From assembly GCF_008638345.1 (NCBI RefSeq), contig NZ_VTVA01000003.1:157007-221006 (forward strand): a DNA stretch of 64,000 nucleotides, given 5' to 3'. A model generated the notes under the pieces. The model saw only the letters and a list, made by a program, of their open reading frames with translations, ran no database searches and was not told the origin of the DNA. This stretch comes from Pseudomonas saliphila (GTDB lineage Bacteria > Pseudomonadota > Gammaproteobacteria > Pseudomonadales > Pseudomonadaceae). The number at the start of each line of letters is the position of its first letter. The stretch's first letter is position 1. Both the position numbers and the translations under genes were made by a program. Of this stretch, positions 26,773 to 35,462 are shown piece after piece.

Positions 26773-27627
26773 TTAGCGGCAAAACTGCGGGTCAGCCCAT
26801 ACTGGTGTGCACTCGGGCGGCATTGCCGTCATCCTGCCGAGCGCCATCCAGGGCGAATCCGGGTGATGGAAGTCACTGCCGCAACTGGCAAAGAACCCGA
26901 ATTCGACGCTCAATTTGGCCAGATAGGCGACCTGTTCAGGCGGCTGCTTGCCGTTGACGACTTCAATGCCCCGGCCACCGGCCTCGGCAAAATCACGCAG
27001 CAGGCGACGCAGGCGCGAGCGGGTAAAGCCGTAGTGCCAGGGATGCGCCATGACAGCCACACCACCTGCGTCGCGCAGGGGTTGAATCGCCTCGGCCAGT
27101 TCCGGCCAGTGTTGCTTGATATCGCCCAGCTTGCCGGCCCCGAGCCATTTGCGAAAGGCTTCGGAACGGTCGCGTACATGCCCAGCGTTGACCATCCAAT
27201 CGGCAAAATGCGGCCGGGCTGGCGGGCTGTGTAACTCTGCCCCTGCACTGCGCTGCACGGCCAATGCCCCTTCCAGGGCGCCCGGCATATTCTTGCCAGC
27301 CAGGCGCTGGGCAATCTGCTCGGCGCGCCGCCAGCGACCTTCCTGGACCTTGTTGATAGCCTCCACCAGCCCCGGCTCCTGCGGGTCAAAGCCGTAACCC
27401 AGAACGTGCAAGGTATGGCCCTGCCACTGGGCAGACAGCTCTACTCCCGAAACCCACTGCATGCCCAGAGACTGAGCGGTGGATTGCGCGGTTTGCTGGC
27501 CGTCCAGACAGTCGTGATCAGTCAAGGCAATCAGCTCGACGCCGGACGCCGCCGCCTGGCGCATAAGCTCGGCGGGCGTCAGACTGCCATCAGAAGCGGT
27601 ACTGTGCATGTGCAGGTCAGCTAGCAA
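26773..27627 (-). CDS. rnm: PHP-domain phosphoesterase (RNase AM / YciV family)
   Basis: A metal-dependent PHP phosphoesterase. The E. coli homologue (TrpH/YciV, RNase AM) removes 5' mononucleotides and matures the 5' ends of rRNAs. Metal-binding motifs are DLHMHSTASDG at the N-terminus, ALTDHD and GSDFHHP near the C-terminus. I take a TTG at 27627, which has GGAG six bases upstream and puts the PHP motif at the very N-terminus as in the family (284 residues). TTG 27681 would add 18 residues. It is divergent from yciI. Confidence 0.82.
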   Translation of the reverse strand: MLADLHMHSTASDGSLTPAELMRQAAASGVELIALTDHDCLDGQQTAQSTAQSLGMQWVSGVELSAQWQGHTLHVLGYGFDPQEPGLVEAINKVQEGRWRRAEQIAQRLAGKNMPGALEGALAVQRSAGAELHSPPARPHFADWMVNAGHVRDRSEAFRKWLGAGKLGDIKQHWPELAEAIQPLRDAGGVAVMAHPWHYGFTRSRLRRLLRDFAEAGGRGIEVVNGKQPPEQVAYLAKLSVEFGFFASCGSDFHHPDSPWMALGRMTAMPPECTPVWADPQFCR

Positions 27628-27735
27628 ATCAATCTCCGGTGCAGATAATATGGGACTATTATGCGGCCCGGACGCTGACAACGCCTAATGTAATGGCATA
27701 AGTTAGCCTTCTTTGAAATCAAGCAGGGACCATTC

Positions 27736-28038
27736 ATGTTCTACGCCATACTCGCCAGCGATTATCCAGGAACACTTGAGGCTCGCCTCACTGCTCGGCC
27801 CGCTCACCTTGAGCGACTGCAGCAATTGCAGGCTGGCGGTCGACTGCTGGTTGCCGGTCCACATCCGGCAATCGACTCGAATGATCCGGGCCCGGCCGGC
27901 TTTACCGGTAGTCTGGTTATCGCCGAGTTCGAATCGCTGGAGGCTGCCCAGGCGTGGGCCAACGACGACCCCTACGTGAGTGCCGGCGTGTACCAGCACG
28001 TGACCGTCAAACCATTCAAACCCGTATTGCCGGCCTGA
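27736..28038 (+). CDS. yciI: YciI family protein
   Basis: A small (100-residue) ferredoxin-like-fold protein of the YCII family. It has the conserved N-terminal FYAILASD, an internal His and Asp pair ([15 protein letters not shown]) and the GxY segment [13 protein letters not shown]. Some family members act as dehydrochlorinases or dioxygenase-like enzymes, and most are uncharacterised. The ATG follows CAGGGACC. It leads directly (13 bases) into the small membrane protein gene and then cpxR. Confidence 0.9.
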   Translation: MFYAILASDYPGTLEARLTARPAHLERLQQLQAGGRLLVAGPHPAIDSNDPGPAGFTGSLVIAEFESLEAAQAWANDDPYVSAGVYQHVTVKPFKPVLPA

Positions 28039-28051
28039 CAAGGAGTCTGAC

Positions 28052-28453
28052 ATGCCGAGATTTTTCTCTGGTGCACTATTGCTGTGCTGCCTCTCGTTCC
28101 CCGCTGTGGTGTGCGCGCAGGAGGTAACCGAGGTTGATGAAACCGAAGCAGCCACCAGCGAGCAGGACCTGGGCGTACTGCAGGCCGAGCTGGCCCGTAT
28201 CGAAGCCGAGCGCCAGCGTCTGGCCGATGAACTGGCAACGGGCGCTCACCAACAGCTTGAACAACTGGAGCAGGAAAACCAGGCGTTGCGGGCCGCGCGG
28301 GACGAGGCGGATCTGCAGGCTGTTGTGCTGATGGAAGAACAGCGCCAGAAGTGGTTTCTGATTGGTGGCGCCACCGTAGCCGGCAGCCTGCTGCTCGGAT
28401 TTCTGGCGGGCAAGGTCGGCGGAGGCCGCCGACGCAAAGAGTGGTTGAATTGA
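28052..28453 (+). CDS. Exported coiled-coil protein with C-terminal membrane anchor
   Basis: A 133-residue protein with a cleavable signal peptide (about 1-22, ending VVCAQ), a Glu/Gln/Leu-rich coiled coil (about 38-95) and a C-terminal membrane helix (IGGATVAGSLLLGFLAG) followed by a basic tail. The coiled coil plus RQKWFLIGG helix resembles the C-terminal half of the TIGR04211 SH3-domain proteins, but no SH3 domain is visible. Pseudomonas annotations sometimes call this family 'translation initiation factor 2', which is misleading. The AAGGAG site is good. Its stop overlaps the cpxR start. Confidence 0.75.
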   Translation: MPRFFSGALLLCCLSFPAVVCAQEVTEVDETEAATSEQDLGVLQAELARIEAERQRLADELATGAHQQLEQLEQENQALRAARDEADLQAVVLMEEQRQKWFLIGGATVAGSLLLGFLAGKVGGGRRRKEWLN

Positions 28454-29130
28454 GCGAACACGCGATCCTGATCATCGACGACGACAAGGAGCTTTGCGAG
28501 TTGTTGGTCGACTGGTTGTCAGCTGAGGGATTTCAGCTGACATGCGCCCATGATGGGCCCGGCGGCCTCGACATGGCGCGCAGCCAGTCCTTCGAAGCGA
28601 TCATTCTGGACGTGATGCTGCCCGGCATGACTGGGCTTGAGGTGTTGCGTGCGCTACGCCAGAGCTGCAACACCCCGCTACTGATGCTCAGCGCCCGGGG
28701 CGAACCGGTTGACCGCATACTCGGGCTGGAACTGGGCGCCGACGATTATCTTCCCAAGCCCTGCGATCCGCGGGAGCTGGTCGCACGGCTGCGCGCGCTG
28801 CTGCGGCGTAGCCAGGCCGTGGCACCCGAAAACACCAGCATCCAGGCCGATGATATCCGCCTCGACATCGACACGCTCATGGCCTGGCAGAACGATCAGC
28901 CCCTGCCGCTGACCCAGACCGAAGCGCTCATCCTGCGCACACTACTTGAACGCAGCGGGCAGCTGATTGATCGCCAGACCCTCTCGCGCGAGACCCTCGG
29001 CAAGCCCCTCGGACCCTATGATCGCAGCCTGGATATGCATATGAGCAATCTGCGCCGCAAGCTCGGCATGCACCCGGACGGCCGCCCCCGTATCCAGTCG
29101 ATCCGTGGACGCGGTTACCTGTACAGCTGA
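28450..29130 (+). CDS. cpxR: Response regulator CpxR-like (OmpR family)
   Basis: The DNA-binding response regulator of an envelope-stress two-component system. The 226-residue protein has a receiver domain (phosphoacceptor D54 in AIILDVMLPG; KP in LPKPCDP) and a winged-helix output domain (MSNLRRKLGMHPDGRP ... IRGRGYLY). The start is most likely TTG 28450, overlapping the previous stop as TTGA. GTG 28441 is an alternative. The order cpxR, cpxP-like, cpxA is that of P. aeruginosa PA3204-PA3206. Confidence 0.9.
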   Translation: MSEHAILIIDDDKELCELLVDWLSAEGFQLTCAHDGPGGLDMARSQSFEAIILDVMLPGMTGLEVLRALRQSCNTPLLMLSARGEPVDRILGLELGADDYLPKPCDPRELVARLRALLRRSQAVAPENTSIQADDIRLDIDTLMAWQNDQPLPLTQTEALILRTLLERSGQLIDRQTLSRETLGKPLGPYDRSLDMHMSNLRRKLGMHPDGRPRIQSIRGRGYLYS

Positions 29131-29154
29131 ATCATGCCCACCGATTAATTTTTC

Positions 29155-29170
29155 TTTACACATCCTTTAC
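29155..29170 (-). promoter_or_regulatory. Candidate CpxR box upstream of cpxP
   Basis: On the minus strand the sequence reads GTAAAGGATGTGTAAA, that is GTAAA-N6-GTAAA. The E. coli CpxR site is GTAAA-N5-GTAAA with some tolerance in spacing. It lies 85-100 bases before the cpxP-like start, directly after cpxR, where autoregulation of cpxPA would be expected. Confidence 0.6.
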
Positions 29171-29254
29171 CCACCCCGGGGCCTGGCTGACACCTTATCT
29201 CCTACACTTGTTCTACCGGCCACCTGGCCATTAACCGAATCGGGAGATAGATCC

Positions 29255-29596
29255 ATGAGAAATTTACTGATTGCCAGCGTCACCGCCATTACCCTCGGCC
29301 TGTCCGGCTCAGTGTTTGCCGCTCAGCACAAGGGTGGCGGCGAGCACAAAGATCGCTATATGGACCGGCTGACCGAAGAGCTGGATTTGTCTGCGGAGCA
29401 ACAAGAGCAGTTCCGTGAAATCAAGAAAGAGCAGATGGAAAAGCATCGCGAGATTCACGAGGAATCCAAGGAGCGTATGGACGAAGTGTTGGATGAAGAA
29501 CAGCGTGAACGCTTCGACGAGTTCCACGAGAAAAACCGCGACAAAATGATGAAAAACTACGGCGACAAAAAATCCATGAAGTCGGAGAACAACTAA
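29255..29596 (+). CDS. cpxP: Periplasmic Spy/CpxP-like protein
   Basis: A small exported helical protein (113 residues) with a signal peptide ending SVFAA. The mature part is highly charged and rich in Lys, Glu, Met and His. Its LSAEQQEQFREIKKEQ matches the LTxxQ-type repeat of the Spy/CpxP family, periplasmic chaperones and adaptors that hold the Cpx sensor off. ATG 29255 follows CGGGAGATAGATCC. The gene lies between cpxR and cpxA behind a candidate CpxR site. Confidence 0.85.
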   Translation: MRNLLIASVTAITLGLSGSVFAAQHKGGGEHKDRYMDRLTEELDLSAEQQEQFREIKKEQMEKHREIHEESKERMDEVLDEEQRERFDEFHEKNRDKMMKNYGDKKSMKSENN

Positions 29597-29600
29597 GTCA

Positions 29601-30929
29601 ATGCGGCTGTTCTGGAAAGTCTTTGCTGTACTCTGGATCGCTACTTTACTGGTCGGAGGTTCGGGATTTCTGGTCAGCCGCGCACTGCAGCAGGACTGGC
29701 TCCTGCTGCAGTTTCATCCGCAACTTCGTGACTTTTCCGAACAACTGATCGACACCTACGAAGAACAAGGGCCTGCTGCTGCGCAGCGCTGGCTCGAATC
29801 GCAGCGTCAGGAACACCGCCTGCGCGCGCAACTGTATGACGACCAGGGGATCAGCCTGCTTACCGGGACGCTGCCTTCGCTCCCCCGTTTCGAGACGTCG
29901 CTGCCAGGACAGCAACCGCCGGCACGCTTCCGCCACGGTCGCGTGTTTCAACTGGCCTGGACCTCGGATATCGCCGATTACCAACTGACCCTCAATATTC
30001 CCGCGCCCGAATTATTTCGCTGGCAACGTACACCCTTTGCCCTGATCGCCAATATCACTCTGGCAATGGCCGTGCTGGCAATGATCAGCCTGGCGCTCAG
30101 CCGCTATCTGACAGCCCCGTTGCGGCGCCTGGGTCAGGCAGCGCAGGAACTGGCCAAAGGGCGATTTGACGCTCGCACGCTGGAACATATCGGCCAGCGC
30201 CGGGACGAAATTGGCGAGCTGTCCCGGCGTTTCCAGAGCATGGGCGAACGCGTCCAGAGCCTGCTCGACAGCCAGCGTCAGCTGATGCGCGATATATCCC
30301 ATGAACTGCGCTCGCCACTGGCCCGCATGCGTATCGCACTGGCTATCGGCAGTAAACAGGAACTGCGTCCTGATGATCCGCTGTGGCAGCGGCTGGACAA
30401 GGAATGCACGCGGGTCGACCGACTGATCGACGACATCCTGACGTTGAGCCGCCTGGATACGCAGGATCTGCCCGCGGAGCAGTTTGATCTCGACCAGATG
30501 GTCAGCGATGTCGTGGAAGATGCACGTTTCGCCGCGCATGGTCAGCAGACGCTGGAGATCGACGGACACACCCAGGCGACATTGCGCGGCTGGCGAGAAC
30601 AACTGTCAGCGGCGCTGGACAACTTGCTGCGCAACGCGCTGCGTTTTTCGCCCGCCGATGGCGTCATCCGCGTGCGGCTGGAGACAACCGCGCACAGCTA
30701 TCGCATCAGAGTCGAGGATCAGGGCCCGGGCGTCTCCGATGAATGGATATCGCAATTGGGCGAGCCCTTCGTGCGAGTGCCCGATCAACCCGCCGACAGC
30801 GGGCACGGCCTGGGACTGGCCATCGCTCGACGAGCCGTTGCCCGGCACGCCGGCACGTTATCGTTCAGCAGCACCGAGAGCGGCGGATTCGCAGCGGTCA
30901 TCGAGCTCGACAAGAGCCAGCCGAGCTAG
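29601..30929 (+). CDS. cpxA: Sensor histidine kinase CpxA-like
   Basis: An inner-membrane sensor kinase of 442 residues. It has an N-terminal membrane helix (about 5-24), a periplasmic domain of roughly 130 residues and a second helix (about 150-170). A HAMP domain follows, then the dimerisation domain with phosphoacceptor His in DISHELRSPLARMR. The ATPase domain has an N-box (DNLLRNALRF), G1 (VEDQGPGV) and G2 (GHGLGLAI). It follows cpxP by 4 bases and its 3' end overlaps the convergent nitroreductase gene. Confidence 0.93.
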   Translation: MRLFWKVFAVLWIATLLVGGSGFLVSRALQQDWLLLQFHPQLRDFSEQLIDTYEEQGPAAAQRWLESQRQEHRLRAQLYDDQGISLLTGTLPSLPRFETSLPGQQPPARFRHGRVFQLAWTSDIADYQLTLNIPAPELFRWQRTPFALIANITLAMAVLAMISLALSRYLTAPLRRLGQAAQELAKGRFDARTLEHIGQRRDEIGELSRRFQSMGERVQSLLDSQRQLMRDISHELRSPLARMRIALAIGSKQELRPDDPLWQRLDKECTRVDRLIDDILTLSRLDTQDLPAEQFDLDQMVSDVVEDARFAAHGQQTLEIDGHTQATLRGWREQLSAALDNLLRNALRFSPADGVIRVRLETTAHSYRIRVEDQGPGVSDEWISQLGEPFVRVPDQPADSGHGLGLAIARRAVARHAGTLSFSSTESGGFAAVIELDKSQPS

Positions 30930-31489
30930 CTCGGCGGCCAACTCTGGAAGAAGTCGGCCACCTCGAGTGACGGAACAGGCTTGCGCATGCCAGCGGGATG
31001 CCCGACATACAGAAAGGCGCCAATGAACTCATTGTCCGCCAGACCCAGGCCCTGCCGCACGATGGGATCATAGGCCAGATCACCCGTTCGCCACACCGCT
31101 CCCAACCCCAACGCATGTGCAGCAATCAGCATGTTGCCAACCGCCACCGCACAGGACATTTCCTGTTCGATAAGCGGCACCTTCGGGTGCTCAATGTGGC
31201 GGCCGATGGCAATGATCATCAGTGGCGCGCGCAGCGGCAGCCCCTGATAGCGCGCCAGGGTATCTGGCGAAAGATCCTGGGTCTGCGCCAGCGCTGCACG
31301 GCCAAACAGCTCACCCAGACGCTCAAGCCCTTCGCCTTCCACCACCAGGAATCGCCAGGGACGCAAATAGGCGTGATCGGGAGCGCGCAGGGCTGCCTTG
31401 AACAGAGCCTCACGTTGCGCAGCGGTCGGAGCCGGACCGATCAGACGGGGTACCGATACTCGCTCATGCAGGGCCTGAAGCGCGTCCAT
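30926..31489 (-). CDS. NAD(P)H nitroreductase, YdjA-like
   Basis: A small FMN-dependent nitroreductase-fold enzyme (187 residues) of the YdjA type. The FMN-binding RVSVPRL start and APDHAYLRPWRFLVV segment, and the C-terminal FLYVGHPAG, are characteristic. Its physiological substrate is unknown. The start is ATG 31489 (MDALQALHERVS), preceded by GAGGTGAAG; a TTG one codon upstream is in frame. It is convergent with cpxA. Confidence 0.9.
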   Translation of the reverse strand: MDALQALHERVSVPRLIGPAPTAAQREALFKAALRAPDHAYLRPWRFLVVEGEGLERLGELFGRAALAQTQDLSPDTLARYQGLPLRAPLMIIAIGRHIEHPKVPLIEQEMSCAVAVGNMLIAAHALGLGAVWRTGDLAYDPIVRQGLGLADNEFIGAFLYVGHPAGMRKPVPSLEVADFFQSWPPS

Positions 31490-31562
31490 CAATTCTTCAC
31501 CTCATTGTGGTTGGTGGGCCAGCGGAAGACCCTGATCATTGAAGCCTGACTGGCATTTGCCT

Positions 31563-32588
31563 TCAGGGCTCAGTTACGGCCAGTTGCCGGGCACGGTACT
31601 GCCCCGGCGGCATATCGAACCAACGTTTGAAGGCTCGAAAGAAATTGCTCGGATCAGCAAATCCGAGCAAATAGGCGATTTCCAGCAAGGTCAGATCCAG
31701 CTGGGACAGGTATTGCCGGGCCAGCTCGCGGCGCGTTTCATCCAGCAACTGCTGGAAGCTGGTGCCCTCCTCCTGCAATCGACGCTGCAGTGTGCGCGTA
31801 CTGACGTGCAGCGCATCAGCCACTGCCTGACGTTTCGGCTCGCCCTGTGGCAACAGCCGGCACAGGATCTGGCGCGCCTGATGCTTCACGTGCGACTCCT
31901 CGAAGCGCGCCAGATACTCATTGGCTAGCCGATCGTGAACCCGCGCCAGTTGTGGATTGGCGGTCGCCAGCGGCCACTCGATCAACTCGCGGGAAAAGCT
32001 CAGACTGTAACAATCGGCGCCGAATTCCAGTGGGCAGCCGAACACTCGCTGATAGGCGGTAATATCGGCTGGTTCGGGATAGGCAAAACGCGCCTTCAAC
32101 GGAAAGATGTCTCGTCCGGTCATCCAGCGGCAGAACGCCAGCGCGTACGCCAGGGCTGCGTCATGACTCTGCGCAGACACGGGTAAGCGGTCACCATGAA
32201 TGGAAACCACCAGCGCGTAATGATCAGGCCTGACCTGCAGGTCAAGATCAGCCGCCTCACCGATGATCCGCTGATAACGCACCAGCCTGCCGAATCCTTC
32301 GCGCAAATTGCGGCTGGACATCAATGCATAACCGACCACATTGAAATGCGCCGGTCGAACTACCTTCGCCATGTTGAGGCCGATGGCAGGATCCCCTGAA
32401 CGGGACACTGCCAGCTGCCACATACGGGTCATCTGATCCTGCGGAATCCGCGCGTCGGGGTCCTCAAGGAGGGCACTATCGAGCCCCAGCTCTGAAAGCA
32501 GGCTGCGGCCATCGACACCTCCTTCCTGCAACGCATCGACGATTGCATGGGCCCAGCTCGACGATGTGGTTCGTTCAGCAGTCGGCAT
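31563..32588 (-). CDS. AraC-family transcriptional regulator
   Basis: A 341-residue regulator with the arabinose-binding-type N-terminal domain seen in OruR/ArgR-like Pseudomonas regulators (about 20-205). The C-terminal AraC DNA-binding domain has two helix-turn-helices (VADALHVSTRTLQRRLQEEG and IAYLLGFADPSNFFRAFKRW). ATG 32588 follows CAGGAGCAAC. The open frame runs further upstream to 32696 without support. It is divergent from the DUF962 gene; the effector and targets are unknown. Confidence 0.9.
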   Translation of the reverse strand: MPTAERTTSSSWAHAIVDALQEGGVDGRSLLSELGLDSALLEDPDARIPQDQMTRMWQLAVSRSGDPAIGLNMAKVVRPAHFNVVGYALMSSRNLREGFGRLVRYQRIIGEAADLDLQVRPDHYALVVSIHGDRLPVSAQSHDAALAYALAFCRWMTGRDIFPLKARFAYPEPADITAYQRVFGCPLEFGADCYSLSFSRELIEWPLATANPQLARVHDRLANEYLARFEESHVKHQARQILCRLLPQGEPKRQAVADALHVSTRTLQRRLQEEGTSFQQLLDETRRELARQYLSQLDLTLLEIAYLLGFADPSNFFRAFKRWFDMPPGQYRARQLAVTEP

Positions 32589-32769
32589 GTTGCTCCTGAT
32601 CAGACAGCTCGAGGAAGGATCCTGAACAGCGCAATCCTGGTGATAGCGTCTGAGTGAAAACCGGACCAAGGGCAGAGCTTTGGCCCGAACGGTCATGTAA
32701 CACGCACACTCACGCCGCTAGACTTGTAATATCGCTGGCACGCCCGTGCACACAAAAAGAGACAGCACC

Positions 32770-33105
32770 ATGCAACCATCGCACACTACTCCATCCGCAG
32801 AAGGCAAGCATTTCAACTCCTTTGCCGAGTTCTACCCGTTTTATCTCAGCGAGCATCGTAACGACACCAGCCGTCGCCTGCACTACGTTGGCAGTCTACT
32901 GGTCCTTGCCGTTTTGATCTATGCGCTACTGAGCGGGCGCTGGGGCTTGCTCCTGCTGCTACCGGTTGCCGGTTACGGCTTTGCCTGGGTGGGACACTTC
33001 TTCTTCGAGAAGAACAAACCGGCTTCCTTTCAGCATCCGCTCTACAGTTTCATGGGCGACTGGGTAATGCTGCGCGACGCCCTGACTGGACGCATTCGTT
33101 TCTAA
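32770..33105 (+). CDS. DUF962 (Mpo1-like) membrane protein
   Basis: A 111-residue protein of the DUF962 family, related to yeast Mpo1, a dioxygenase acting in 2-hydroxy fatty acid breakdown. The family motif FAEFYPFYLSEHRNDTSRRLHYVG supplies His residues. Two membrane segments (LLVLAVLIYALL; LLLLLPVAGYGFAWVGHFF) follow, with a second His and the C-terminal SFMGDWVMLRDALTGR. Enzymatic activity is inferred only. ATG 32770 was chosen over an upstream in-frame ATG at 32746 because it is nearer the family start. Confidence 0.88.
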   Translation: MQPSHTTPSAEGKHFNSFAEFYPFYLSEHRNDTSRRLHYVGSLLVLAVLIYALLSGRWGLLLLLPVAGYGFAWVGHFFFEKNKPASFQHPLYSFMGDWVMLRDALTGRIRF

Positions 33106-33182
33106 GGATTGTCTACATCGCGACAGTCCGGCCAGCCTTCCGGACCTATGATCGGGAAAACCGAACTGCGGAGAGTCTCCAA

Positions 33183-33767
33183 ATGAGTGAACAACGCGCC
33201 ACCTTTCGCACCATGCAAGAGGGTACAGCTGAAGACTGGAACCTCATTTCCGGCCACTTCAGATCCTTCGCCCGCGAGCTGCCGGACCGGATCATGGCGC
33301 ATCTGAAACTGCTCGATGGCGACTTTGGTGGCTTTCCGATTGACCGTCTCGAGCATTCGTTGCAGACCGCCACCCGCGCGCACCGTGACGGGCGCGATGA
33401 AGAATACGTTGTCTGCGCCCTGCTGCACGATATCGGCGACACGCTGGGCTCGTTCAATCATCCGGATATAGCTGCTGCCATCCTCAAGCCCTTCGTCTCC
33501 GAGGAGAACCTCTGGATGGTCGAAAAGCATGGCGTCTTTCAGGGGTATTACTTCTTCCACCACCTGGGCATGGACCGGCATCTGCGGGACCAGTTCAAGG
33601 ATCATCCGCTGTACCAGCGCACCGCTGAATTCTGCGCACTGTATGACGCGCCGGCATTTGACCCGGATTATACGAGCGAACCGCTGGCGTTCTTTGAACC
33701 CATGCTCCGCCGCGTTTTTGCCCGACCGCGCCAGTCCATTTATAAAACCGAGAGCGCGGCGTCCTGA
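33183..33767 (+). CDS. HD-domain phosphohydrolase-like protein
   Basis: A 194-residue cytosolic protein with the HD metal-binding pattern: a His in LEHSLQTATRA and the HD pair in CALLHDIGD. A later HH (YYFFHHLGM) may complete the site. Such proteins are often predicted phosphohydrolases, and the family is related to inositol-oxygenase-type HD proteins; the substrate is unknown. It follows the DUF962 gene by 77 bases in the same direction. Confidence 0.85.
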   Translation: MSEQRATFRTMQEGTAEDWNLISGHFRSFARELPDRIMAHLKLLDGDFGGFPIDRLEHSLQTATRAHRDGRDEEYVVCALLHDIGDTLGSFNHPDIAAAILKPFVSEENLWMVEKHGVFQGYYFFHHLGMDRHLRDQFKDHPLYQRTAEFCALYDAPAFDPDYTSEPLAFFEPMLRRVFARPRQSIYKTESAAS

Positions 33768-33962
33768 GCGTCTGAACAGACGACAGCAAGCCCGCCCTTC
33801 CCCGATCGCGTCAAAGGCTTTCAACCGAGACAGTTGCATATTATGATCCGCTTGGGATTCTCCCCTGGGTTGATCAGCCGGGACATGGCCCGCATTCGAG
33901 CGGGCGCGTCTCGATAACAACGATCAGCCACGGCCGTCGTAATGGCCAAGGAACAGCTGACG

Positions 33963-35342
33963 ATGAACATGCACAAGCGCCTGAAACCGGTCAGACCTCC
34001 GCTGGAAGGCTACTATTCCAGAGTCATGGCGTACCTGTGCGTAGCCATTACCTACATTGCGATTGCCGTCGAAGAAGGCGTTAGCGCCCTGAACGTCTCG
34101 GTGGTGGTTTACGCGCTGCTCTTTCCCCATCTTGCTCAACTGGCGGTAGACCGACTGCGGCGTATCGAAGGCTTGCGCAGTCGCCTGGCGCTGCTTGCCC
34201 TCGACGGCTTGCATACAGGCATATTCATCACGCTAAGCCAATTCAATATAGTGCCGAGTCTGGTATTCATCATGCTGTTAAGTCTTGCCAGCATCATTGT
34301 TGGCGGGCCGCTGTATCTGATTGCAGGCTGGTTACTGACGGTCGTCGGGCTGCTGGTCGCCTCTGCCATCATTTCACCACAACCCGAACTCTACAGCGGC
34401 GCCCTGGTCAACTTCACCAGCCTGGCCAGCGGTGCGACCTTCACCGTTATCGTCGCGGCCTTCGTTTACCATCAGGGCCGCAAGCTGGAGCAGGCGCAAA
34501 AAGTGATCAGCGCAGAGCAGGAGAAGACCAGCCTGCTGGCCAGCAACCTGTCCAAATACCTGTCACCCCAGGTCTGGGAATCGATATTCGCCGGCAAGCA
34601 GTCGGTCACGCTGGAAACCCGCCGCAAGAAGCTCACCGTTTTCTTTTCCGACATTCGCGGCTTCACCGAGTTGGCGGAGGAGATGGAAGCCGAGGCGCTG
34701 ACCGATCTGCTCAACAACTATCTGAACGAGATGTCGCGTATCGCCCTGCAATACGGCGGCACCATCGACAAGTTCATTGGCGACTGCGTCATGGTGTTCT
34801 TCGGCGACCCTGCCACTCAGGGCGCGAAACAGGACGCCGAAGCGGCAGTATCCATGGCGATCGCCATGCGCAAACACATGAAGGTGCTGCGCCAGCAATG
34901 GCGCAGCCAGGGTATAACCCGACCACTGGAGATCCGCATGGGTCTGAGTACCGGCTACTGCACGGTAGGCAACTTCGGTGCCGACAACCGCATGGATTAC
35001 ACCATCATCGGGCGTGAGGTGAATCTGGCCAGCCGTCTGGAAAATGCCGCCGAAGCCGGTGAGATCCTGATACCCCATGAGACCTGGGCACTGGTGAAGG
35101 ATCTGGTCATGTGCCGGGACAAGGGTCAGGTGATGGTCAAGGGCTTCTCCAAACCGGTGCAGGTCTATCAGGTCGTCGGTCTGCGGCGCGATCTCGGGGC
35201 GGCGCCCAGTTTCGTTGAGCATGAGCTGCCTGGCTTTTCCATGTATCTGGATACCACCAATATCCGCAACTACGACAAGGACGAGGTCATCAAGGCCCTC
35301 GAGCACGCGGCGCAGAAGCTCAAGGACAAGGTTATCGTCTGA
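33963..35342 (+). CDS. cyaB: Membrane-bound class III adenylate cyclase (CyaB-like)
   Basis: Makes cAMP from ATP, in Pseudomonas the main source of cAMP for Vfr. The 459-residue protein has an N-terminal MASE2-type membrane domain of about six helices (20-165), a short coiled segment, and a class III catalytic domain from about 215. Metal-binding Asp residues are in FFSDIRGFT and FIGDCVMVFF. The base-binding Lys is in TIDKF and Asp in RMDYT. Transition-state Asn and Arg are in REVNLASRLE, so the domain appears fully active. ATG 33963 has AAGGA upstream and is preferred to ATG 33942. Confidence 0.9.
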   Translation: MNMHKRLKPVRPPLEGYYSRVMAYLCVAITYIAIAVEEGVSALNVSVVVYALLFPHLAQLAVDRLRRIEGLRSRLALLALDGLHTGIFITLSQFNIVPSLVFIMLLSLASIIVGGPLYLIAGWLLTVVGLLVASAIISPQPELYSGALVNFTSLASGATFTVIVAAFVYHQGRKLEQAQKVISAEQEKTSLLASNLSKYLSPQVWESIFAGKQSVTLETRRKKLTVFFSDIRGFTELAEEMEAEALTDLLNNYLNEMSRIALQYGGTIDKFIGDCVMVFFGDPATQGAKQDAEAAVSMAIAMRKHMKVLRQQWRSQGITRPLEIRMGLSTGYCTVGNFGADNRMDYTIIGREVNLASRLENAAEAGEILIPHETWALVKDLVMCRDKGQVMVKGFSKPVQVYQVVGLRRDLGAAPSFVEHELPGFSMYLDTTNIRNYDKDEVIKALEHAAQKLKDKVIV

Positions 35343-35462
35343 TTCAGTGGCATCGGCCCGCTGAGACCCGCGTCGGAATTCCTCGAGAAGCTCACGCGCC
35401 CTTCAACGGCTCGTATACAATACGCGGCGATCCAGCTTTATCGCTTAGGCGCAGGCCCCATC

